From Flammulina velutipes (taxonomy: Eukaryota > Basidiomycota > Agaricomycetes > Agaricales > Physalacriaceae): a stretch of 64,000 nucleotides of DNA. The notes beneath the pieces were generated by a model. It searched no databases, was not told where the DNA came from, and was given only the letters and a program-made list of their open reading frames with translations. Made by a program: the position numbers and the translations under genes. Where the stretch lies: contig CM022370.1 of NCBI GenBank assembly GCA_011800155.1, positions 310,001-374,000 on the forward strand, read 5' to 3'. This document shows, in pieces, positions 56,683 to 64,000 of this stretch; the first letter of the stretch is position 1; each line of letters opens with the position of its first letter.

Positions 56683-57813
56683 TTATTCAACTTCAGCGGC
56701 TTTTCTAGCTGTCCATAGCTCCGCTTTATATATCCACTGCATCATCGCGTTGCGGTCAGATGTATACTCACACTCGACTGTCCTCGGACCGTCTACGAAC
56801 TCGAACCCTATCTCTCTTGCGGCCTGAACTACTTCCTCCAAGCTCAATTCAACCTTTGCCGTACCGCCTGACGTCCACAAAAGGGGCCCCAAATTGATCC
56901 ACGTCCCCCCATCGGCCAACAAATCATGTATTCGCTCCAAGGTAGCAAAAACGTTCACAGATGTGTCGATAAAGAAGAGGGTGACAATATAGTCGTATTT
57001 CTTCGTTACAGGAAGTTTGAAAAAGTCTCCTTCGACGAGATTGAAGTTTGGTCCGAGACGGGGTAGGACATCGGGGAAGGTTACGCTCCGGAAAAGTGAC
57101 TCGTTCGTTCGTTGGTGAGAGAACCAGTGTGCATATGGATGGACAGTGTAGGCGTTTGTTCGAGAGGACTGGAGGACGAGCCGGAGTGCGAATGTCATGT
57201 ACGATGAAAACTCCACTGCGGTGGTAGCAAATCCCAGTTGAGATATCTCCCATCCAAGCCTTCCCAATCCAGAGCCAGGTAGGAGCACAGAGCCGGATGG
57301 GCATTGTCGTAGGATGTCCAGGACGGGGGAGAACATCCTTGAACGCTCCTCTGCGCCCTCCGTACTCCAATCACGCACAAAGTGGCGGAGAGCTTCTCGA
57401 ACGCGCGCGAGGTCGGCGGACCCGACGTTGATGAGGCGCGCGGGCCATTCCTCGAGTTCGTTCTGTGACGCCGCTAGACGCGCAATGGCATCGGTAACCT
57501 GGGCATTAGCTTCCGTGACCTCTTGCAGTTGATTTAGTTTCGAAGGATAGCCTATAGTGTACCCGATGCGTTTATGGGCGCGTCCCAACGTGCCATAGGA
57601 TGCACGCATTTGCGCCAGTTCTTTGCCAGCCAGGCTGCGGTACCGCCTATAGGAATGGTACGCGTTTTGTGAGGAATACATTCCTGTTGTGTCTTTGGGA
57701 AACGGGGAGAAGAGGAATGTGATGTCGGACCATTTGAGGCTGGGGAAGACGCGAAATGCCATGAAGAAGATCAAGAGAGGTATGAATAGGGCGAGAAAGA
57801 CATCTAGAGACAT
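56683..57813 (-). CDS. N2227-like methyltransferase (carnosine N-methyltransferase type)
   Basis: Single exon of 376 residues. The N-terminus is a hydrophobic anchor (FLALFIPLLIFFMAFRVFP). The SAM-binding region reads GSVLLPGSGLGRLGWEISQLG, as in N2227/CARNMT1-type enzymes; VEGDFFKLPVTKKYDYIVTL and WINLGPLLWTSGG (the NLGPLLYH-like motif) follow. Family members methylate carnosine or related His-containing substrates with SAM; the substrate in fungi is not established. It lies head-to-head with the F-BAR gene, 281 bp apart. Confidence 0.85.
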   Translation of the reverse strand: MSLDVFLALFIPLLIFFMAFRVFPSLKWSDITFLFSPFPKDTTGMYSSQNAYHSYRRYRSLAGKELAQMRASYGTLGRAHKRIGYTIGYPSKLNQLQEVTEANAQVTDAIARLAASQNELEEWPARLINVGSADLARVREALRHFVRDWSTEGAEERSRMFSPVLDILRQCPSGSVLLPGSGLGRLGWEISQLGFATTAVEFSSYMTFALRLVLQSSRTNAYTVHPYAHWFSHQRTNESLFRSVTFPDVLPRLGPNFNLVEGDFFKLPVTKKYDYIVTLFFIDTSVNVFATLERIHDLLADGGTWINLGPLLWTSGGTAKVELSLEEVVQAAREIGFEFVDGPRTVECEYTSDRNAMMQWIYKAELWTARKAAEVE

Positions 57814-58094
57814 GGAGTAGCACGCCTGAGGTTACGGGATTCGCGCCAGAATAGCACCCGGGACAGTGTACTGGTATCAGCTACAATTCCTTGATTAGTA
57901 TACAATCCGAGTGTGGCGCAGAAAGTGAATGAACTCAACCAATCTGGCTGTCCCGCGAAGAGTTTGCGAACATGCAAGAAGTCAAGAAAGCAGAAGAAAG
58001 CCAGCGAAGATCACGGACCCTGAGATCACCACGTGCATCATCTTGCTGTAATCACAGCGAGTGCTGCGTTTATCATCTTTCAACTTGAACCACC

Positions 58095-61000
58095 ATGTCG
58101 CGTCCGCCATCTCGACAGCCGTCGACGACATCGCTGGGAAGATATCTGCGCAGTGTTTCGCCGCTGGCCCATGGCGAACGGTCGTCAGACTTTTGTAATG
58201 CGTTCTGGGGACCACAAGATGTCGGCGTAAGCGTGCTCTTCGCACGCATGCGCGGCGCGACGAGGACGATGGAAGAGCTCAAGAACTTTTGGAAAGAACG
58301 GTACGCATACATCCCGCGGAACCTGTTTGACTTGGTTAATCGGGCTCCGTAGTGCATCCATCGAAGAGGACTACGCCAAACGACTAGCCAAGTTGGCTAA
58401 ATACCCTCTCGGTCGAGATGAGATCGGGTGCGTAGCTTGATAGAGAGATAAACCGACCCTAATGCTACTTGTAGAGATGTACGAAACTGCCTCGACATCG
58501 TCGTCCTCGAAACCCAAAACATGTCCAAGTTCCACAGCCGGCTGGCATATACCGTCTCCAAGGAGCTCGAAGTCAAAGCTACCCAGTTCTTAGCCGATCA
58601 ACATATGCACAAGAAGCAGTGGCAGAATCCTATCGAGAAGGACTTCAAGGCGAAGCAAACGCAAGAATCGTACGTCAACAAGGCGCGGGAAAAATACGAG
58701 CAGGACTGCATGCGCATCAACTCCTACACGGCCCAATCTACCCTCGTCCAAGGAAAGGATCTTGACAAAATCACACTAAAGCTGGAGCGGGCCCAACAGA
58801 CTGTCCATACCAACGAGCGGGACTATTTCAATTTCTCAAAAACGTATGCCGATACGGCGGCGAAATGGGAACAGGCCTGGAAGGGATTCTGCGATAGTTG
58901 TCAGGATCTGGAGGAAGAACGTCTGGACTTTGTCAAAGATAGTTTATGGGCCTTCGCCAACGTCGTTTCCTCGGTTTGCGTCTTCGATGATAACGTGCGT
59001 CTTCAACATTGCTGCTAAGTCATTGCTAATGACCGTACAGTCTTGCGAGAAACTACGAGTCGCACTCGAGGAAACAGAGGTTGAGCGGGATATGGAGAAC
59101 TTTGTCCGTGATTATGGCACAGGCAACATGATACCTGATCCTCCAGGAGCTACAGATTACAATTCTCCCGATGCTATCCCCGCATCTTCCTCCGACCTTA
59201 CCTACCATCACGCAGACTTTGGCCGTGTCACTCGCCCACACAAGAAGCGACCCGTAGCAGACAAGCTCACCGATGAAGATCCTCCCAAATCGAAACGCGA
59301 TCATGACATACAACCCAGTCGACATTCCTCACCGTCTCCTTCACCAATTCGACCCCCCATCCCGCTTGAAGAAGAAGAACCTCTAGTGAACATGGCTGGT
59401 TTAGGCGCCGGGACCGCAAAAGCGCTTACAGAAGACCCGCCCGTGCCCGTTACCAACGGCAATTCGAACGTCTCTCGCAAGGCCACTTCTGTCTCCCGCA
59501 AGGCGGTTGTGGACCCCAACACGGGCGAGACTATTGCTCACAATGCGGAGACGTTCATGAAGATCGGAGACAGCGCTTATAAAGTCGACCTTTCGAACGA
59601 CCCGCAGACGGCCAGCAGCGCACATTCGTCCATCGCTAGCCCTCGGGCGCAGACGCCGGCGGGATCGATTGACCCTCTGGCTAAAACATTGGAGGAACTT
59701 ACGAGGGAGGTATCAACAACGGGCAGTATCAGGAGGAACGGTACCTATAGACAATCGCAGCCGCCTCCGCCTCCTCCACCTCACGTTGGCAGCAGCTCCT
59801 ACCAGAGGAATGGACCTTCCCCATCCCCTGCTCCATCCCGGAAACAAACATTAGATGCTCCCAGCAGTCAGCCTGTTCGATCAGCGTCGCCATCTCGTGA
59901 CTACCGCAATTCAGCAGAAATGGTCGTTGGTGTCCATCCCTCAGTCTCACGGTCGACGTCTCCCAATGTGGCGAGCGCGCCAGCCGGTCCAACTGCAGCT
60001 TTCATGCAACCCCGGAACTCAATGGGACAAGGACCTTCAGAATCGGATATTCAAGGCATGCTGGCCGATTACCAGCAGTCGTTACCTGGTGAAAGGAAGT
60101 CTATCGGACAATCTGCGAGTCGGCGGGCGAGCTTTAGTGCCGCTTCGCCATCGAACGAGAATGTCGCTCATCATGCGCATACCCATAGCCAGAGCTTGGC
60201 AAGACCTCCGAGTGGGATGGGTCATGCCGGGGTTGGGGCACACGGAGGGTCGAGGAGCGCTAGTCCACAACCAATGTCGCGGGGGCCGAGCCCTGCGCCG
60301 GGATACATCGTACCGCCTCCTGCACCGTCACCGTCTCTCCAGAGAGCAAAGAGCCCGAATGACATAGGGATTGCGCTGGATGCGTCTGGGAGGGTGATGC
60401 ACGATGAAATGGCATTGAGGTATCAGCAACAGCAACAACAACAACCGCCACGTCACGCTCCACCTCCCCAACAGCAAGCCCCGCCGCCACCTCACCAGCA
60501 GCCGATGTATCAACCTCCACCGCCGCCTCAGCAGCAGCAGCCTATGCAGAGGCAGCCAACATACATCCCACCTCCGCCCCCTCCGGTCCAAGCAATACCG
60601 ATCCAACAACCATCTTATGCTTCTCCAGCCGCGTCTGGGTATCGTAATCCGCCGTACTCTGCGCCTCCGCCTCAGACGCAGTATCCGCCAGCCCCATCAT
60701 ACCCGGCCTATTCACCGCCTAATAGCGCTGGTGTGCAGCGGGGCCCTTCGACTGGTGGCGGGTATTATGGGAATGGACCGCCGGCTCCTGCTGCTGTAAG
60801 ACAGATGTCGGCGCATGTGCAGAGCGCGTCTGGTGGGTATCAGCCCGGGTCGTATGGGAGACATACGACACCTTCGCCTCAGCCTCCTCCGCCATCGCAG
60901 CCTCCTGCCCAGGATGATCCTGTTTTGTTCTATGGTGCGGTCGGTATTTCATCGATCTGATCTCCGCTGATTTGTTTGTTTAGTGAAAGCGCTATATGAT

Positions 61001-61162
61001 TACAATGCGACGATTGATGAGGAGTTTGACTTCCAAGCTGGGGATATCATCGCTGTTACCTCAACTCCGGAAGATGGGTGGTGGACTGGACATTTATTGG
61101 ATGAACAGAGAATCATTCCAGGAAAGAACGTGTTCCCTAGTAACTTTGTGTGTCTGTTCTGA
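58095..61162 (+). CDS. F-BAR and SH3 domain protein, Cdc15/Imp2/Hof1-type cytokinesis factor
   Basis: Exons from ATG 58095 with introns near 58301-58352, 58429-58474, 58994-59040 and 60938-60983. Residues 1-290 form an F-BAR domain (FCNAFWGPQDVGVSVLFARM, EELKNFWKERASIEEDYAKR, LEVKATQFLADQHMHKKQW), a membrane-bending dimer. About 600 residues of low-complexity linker follow, rich in Pro, Ser and Gln with CAG/CAA runs (60425-60560). The last exon is an SH3 domain: VKALYDYNATIDEEFDFQAG, GWWTGHLLDE, VFPSNFV. The layout equals Cdc15/Imp2 of fission yeast and Hof1 of budding yeast, which organise the contractile ring and septum. The symbol is not fixed because the two fission-yeast paralogues cannot be told apart. 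Confidence 0.85.
60425..60560 (+). repeat. Polyglutamine/polyproline low-complexity coding tract
   Basis: CAG/CAA runs alternating with CCT/CCG codons inside the F-BAR/SH3 gene; in-frame length polymorphism is likely. Confidence 0.7.
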
Positions 61163-61753
61163 TGTATGTGTTTTTGGATACGTGTGTGTGTTGTACATAT
61201 GTTGCTAATCTAGTTTGTTTTCTCTTCATCTCGCGTAAGTATATGGCAGGGTTCGGATGAGTTACATACAGATGGAGAAGGGGGGTTCGGCGCGTTGGTG
61301 GAACCTGACGTTTTACAGCGTCCTGATTTACGGCAAGATACTGCCCGCAAGTTTTCACCGAGCTATTCAACACGGCCGCGCGAGGTGATCGGGTATAGTG
61401 CAGCGATGAATAGGCGAAAGCGAAAGGTTCACCTCTTTTCGGAACATGCGTGCGAGTTTGTTTCCGAAAGCTGGACGCCAGGAGGAAGAGACATGTCTCT
61501 CGCTCCTGCGGATCACAGGACCTCTCGGAAGTTCGGCTTGACCTTGGCAAGGGACATCAGTCGTATAAAAGCCCGATGTATAAAAACATGAGTCTTGTCT
61601 CACCGTCCATGACCGCCACGAACAATAACGCCTTGAACAATTAGGAATCGGAGATATTATTTGCGCTGCTATAAAGAGCGTTCCCCTGATCCTCGACATC
61701 CTATACACATCGTCCACCCACACGTCGCTTCCCCTCACACATATCTGCCTATC
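61163..61753. other. Intergenic stretch
   Basis: Contains a GT-rich run at 61163-61205 after the SH3 exon and a possible TATA (GTCGTATAAAAG, 61559-61570) far from any good ATG. No gene supported. Confidence 0.45.
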
Positions 61754-62044
61754 ATGATGCGCGCTGCCATTGGGATCTACGAACACCCCGACAACATCTC
61801 CTCATCCGACGTCTGGTCCAAGGGGGATTCCATCCAAGCCTCATCCGAATCATCCGTGGGGAGCGTGATGGTGAAAGCCCTCGGCGGATTATCGCTCGCT
61901 GCAGCCGCATCGACGTTGGTCGTGCTCCGCTACACCACCCTAGGTGATATCCTACGCGAGAGGTACGCATCGTGGTCTTGTCGTGTTTCCTAGCCGCATT
62001 CTGACACAGACAATAGCACCGTGGGCAAGCAGTTGGGCTGGTAG
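61754..62044 (+). CDS. Small single-pass membrane protein
   Basis: Two exons joined over an intron near 61963-62015 encode about 78 residues from MMRAAIGIYEHPDN. A hydrophobic segment VKALGGLSLAAAASTLVVLRY probably spans a membrane, and the protein ends STVGKQLGW at TAG 62042-62044. Short, acidic N-terminus. The family is not recognised. Confidence 0.5.
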
Positions 62045-62282
62045 AAGTCTATCGCCCCTGCTCCAATCAATGTACTGTACGCTATCCCGTCCCTCTCGTC
62101 TTCCCGTCATACTTGTACTTGTAATATCACCATCGCTGTTCGTTCCATGTCCTCCTCCTCGTGTCGCTGTACATACGTGTTGTATTCTTCGATGTGTAAT
62201 CACATGTTGAGATTCTTACCCCATGGCACGGACCTTTTTCTGTAGGCCAAATTAGACTGCTCGCTACGATTCGGCGTATGTG

Positions 62283-62356
62283 GGCCGACTAGCTCAGCTG
62301 GTTAGAGCGTCGTGCTAATAACGCGAAGGTCTTGGGTTCGATCCCCACGTTGGCCA
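62283..62356 (+). tRNA. tRNA-Ile(AAT)
   Basis: Intronless cloverleaf: acceptor GGCCGAC with GTTGGCC plus A, D-arm TAGCTCAGCTGGTTAGAGCG, anticodon loop CTAATAA (anticodon AAT) between TCGTG and CGCGA, T-arm with GGGTTCGATCCCC. Confidence 0.92.
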
Positions 62357-62556
62357 CTAGGACTAGCTAGGTCTTGAAACTCACTGCAAGTCTTTTGGTG
62401 CATCTTTTACAATGCGCCACATCTGAGTCTTATTGAACCATTCGAATTACAACTCTAGAGGTGTCCAGTGGATCCTCCACTATTGCTTGAAGATTGTTTT
62501 TCTCGCTTTGACCTTGTATTGTATTTAGAACAATAGCAAACGACCATCACGTCTAG

Positions 62557-62564
62557 TATAAAAG
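62557..62564 (+). promoter_or_regulatory. TATA box of the gene at 62605
   Basis: TATAAAAG lies 48 bp before the ATG. Confidence 0.65.
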
Positions 62565-62604
62565 GTCCCCCAACAGACTGAGATTCAAGACTACACATCA
62601 CAAC

Positions 62605-62914
62605 ATGACTTCCATCGCCTCTGCCAATCAATCCCCGGCGATCACCATCCGCCTTCCACCACTCGCGTCGGTACAGAGTTCGATGGCCACCGATGCGAAC
62701 GACGAGGACGCTGAGTGGGACGATAAGCTAGGCCGCTGGATCGCAGGTTCCAAAAGGGTCGCCAGAGCGTTAAACTCAAAGGACAAAGACAAGGTGCGGG
62801 ATTCTTCGAATGTCTATCTCTTTGATTCTGATGTCAAGTGTGGAAAAGAAGAGTAGCAACGGCGGTAGCGTGATGGCTGGAAGCGATGAGGACATTATGA
62901 TGGGAGGCACATGA
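62605..62914 (+). CDS. Small acidic hypothetical protein
   Basis: Exon 62605-62793 joins over intron 62794-62848 to an exon ending at TGA 62912-62914, giving about 84 residues. An AAG acceptor further upstream (62838) would give a five-residue end instead. The sequence has DANDEDAEWDDKLGRWIAGS, a basic helix and an acidic Met-rich end (SDEDIMMGGT). No signal peptide or known domain. TATA box and splice sites support a real gene. Confidence 0.5.
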
Positions 62915-63398
62915 TAGCGAACGAAGCGGATTATTTTTACCGCCACATCATTGAGATTTGGATGTATACTAGCCAGAGGACGTGCGATGTTGGACCAAGT
63001 ACCAATGCCACTAATGTGTATGACACCAATACCCATTCACGAACAGTTTGAGAGTTTCGGACATTATGGTGATCGGCGGACGTGGTCCGTGCGCATCAAA
63101 AGTGTGAGAACTCCGACAGGAGGGAAATGGAACTCTAGTTTTCTGTGAGAGGCAGATCTTTGAACTCGAACGATTCGTTTCGTTTGAAAAGCTTCATTTT
63201 GCCCCGTTTCTGCCTTTCGTTCGTCGACGTTTGGTCGTCTTTTGCATGTGCTAGAACAGATATTTTATTCGCACTTTTTCCCTTCTTCTTGTGCGTGTCT
63301 TTCTTCACATACAGTCGCTCCTTTGCCATACACTCCTTCCGCCTTTTTCTAACTACCCGCCTTTCCTTTCGTACCCTACTCTTGCCATTATTCGCGTC
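62915..63398 (+). other. Long pyrimidine-rich leader or promoter of the last gene
   Basis: From about 63160 to 63398 the plus strand is dominated by C and T (CTTTTTCCCTTCTTCTT-like runs), typical of a promoter or 5' UTR of a well-expressed basidiomycete gene. A 5' UTR intron is possible. No protein is supported. Confidence 0.4.
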
Positions 63399-64000
63399 AT
63401 GGATGGCCAACAGACTACTTTTGATTCGCAGTACGCACCGTACGGGTTTGAAATCGACATGATGAAGGTGAGTATCTGTTCTTTGCTGCCATCATCCGCA
63501 TTGAATCTGAGTGCAGCGTTCCATGGAGACCGTCGGCGGTCCTGATGCCAAAAAAGCGCGGTGGTCCCCTACGTTTCCGCAGGCAGCGTCGCCCACTGCG
63601 ACTGATGCCTTTTCGAACTATGGCTATGGGCCCAACGCGAGCATCAACCAGCCTGGCCTGCACAACGGGGGCAACCAGCAGCTGTACTCGACGCCGTCGC
63701 TGTCCATCAACACGAACACTGGCGGAATGAACGGCAACCAGCAGCTGAGCCCGAATGCCGCAGCGGGCGGATTCCACCAGCAACAGCACAGCCCCAGCGC
63801 TGGCTCTCCCTACGCGAACTTTGGCGCTTACAACATGCTTGGACTCGGCCTTCCCGGGATGAACATGCTCGGGTTTCCATACAACGCCCAGATGGGACCT
63901 TTTGGCCAGGTTCGTTATCTTTTTTTGGGGCGCATATGTCTTTTAATAACCCAATCCGCACAGAACTACAACCAGCAGCAGCAACGCCTGCCGTCGTTGA
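63399..64000 (+). CDS. 5' part of a Gln/Asn/Gly-rich protein, possibly RNA-binding (partial)
   Basis: Exons 63399-63467, 63517-63909 and 63964 to the window edge. The open protein begins MDGQQTTFDSQYAPYGFEI, continues with METVGGPDAKKARWSPTFPQ and then a low-complexity region rich in Asn, Gly, Gln, Met and Pro (LGLGLPGMNMLGF, NYNQQQQ). Such N-termini are common in fungal RNA-binding and transcription regulators, with the folded domain further on. The gene continues beyond the window, so the family cannot be named. Confidence 0.6.

Noticed and set aside
59053..60609. Several minus-strand and alternate plus-strand frames within the F-BAR/SH3 gene
   Set aside because: They mirror the Pro/Gln/Ser low-complexity region of the real gene.

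Overview
This is nuclear DNA of a filamentous basidiomycete, most likely a mushroom-forming Agaricomycete. Genes are compact and on both strands. They are broken by many 45-60 bp introns with GTRNGT donors and YAG acceptors, many have a TATA box 40-130 bp before the ATG, and the tRNA genes are scattered and often carry introns. The families fit this: a Zn2Cys6 regulator, a CBM1 peptide, a GH17 glucanase, a Kre9-like wall protein, a Crinkler-like kinase and an OTT_1508-type deaminase. No rRNA, CRISPR array, insertion sequence or intact transposon was seen. Coordinates of spliced genes come from hand-placed splice sites and may be off by a base or two.

Layout. 0-9 kb: two lineage-specific genes, a Crinkler-like kinase gene and a C2H2 zinc-finger gene (both minus). 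9.5-17 kb: a tiny secreted CBM1 protein, an intron-bearing tRNA-Arg, a Kre9-like secreted protein, a pseudokinase, a multi-pass membrane protein and a very short bZIP protein. 17-26.6 kb (mostly minus): a PA-clan serine protease, a Ser/Thr kinase with a long disordered N-terminus, a secreted GH17 enzyme and two small genes. 26.8-30.2 kb: two AGC-like kinases in tandem with a deaminase-gene relic between them. 31-35 kb: poorly coding DNA with fragmentary genes and a local duplication. 35-41.3 kb: one member of a lineage-specific gene pair, tRNA-Arg, the conserved divergent pair PTPA/MPDU1, two tRNA-Lys genes and a second C2H2 gene paralogous to the first. 42.2-42.8 kb: a six-exon gene for a secreted precursor with four GQSW repeats, three of them followed by Lys-Arg. 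45-52.6 kb: a Zn2Cys6 regulator, the second member of the lineage-specific pair, a third AGC-like kinase and an intact OTT_1508-type deaminase. 54-64 kb: conserved genes (dual-specificity phosphatase, CoA-dependent acyltransferase, N2227-type methyltransferase, F-BAR/SH3 protein), tRNA-Ile, two short proteins and the start of a Gln/Asn-rich protein.

The window mixes conserved housekeeping blocks (35.8-38.1 and 54-61 kb) with accessory DNA rich in local duplicates: four related AGC-like kinase genes, two C2H2 genes and two copies of the 35/48 kb gene. The kinase/deaminase block at 49.2-51 kb is copied in inverted orientation at 28.5-30.2 kb, promoter and 3' flank included, and there the deaminase gene has decayed. 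The strongest candidate for an undescribed system is the GQSW repeat precursor, which is built like an alpha-factor-type peptide precursor in a phylum whose known mating pheromones are lipopeptides.
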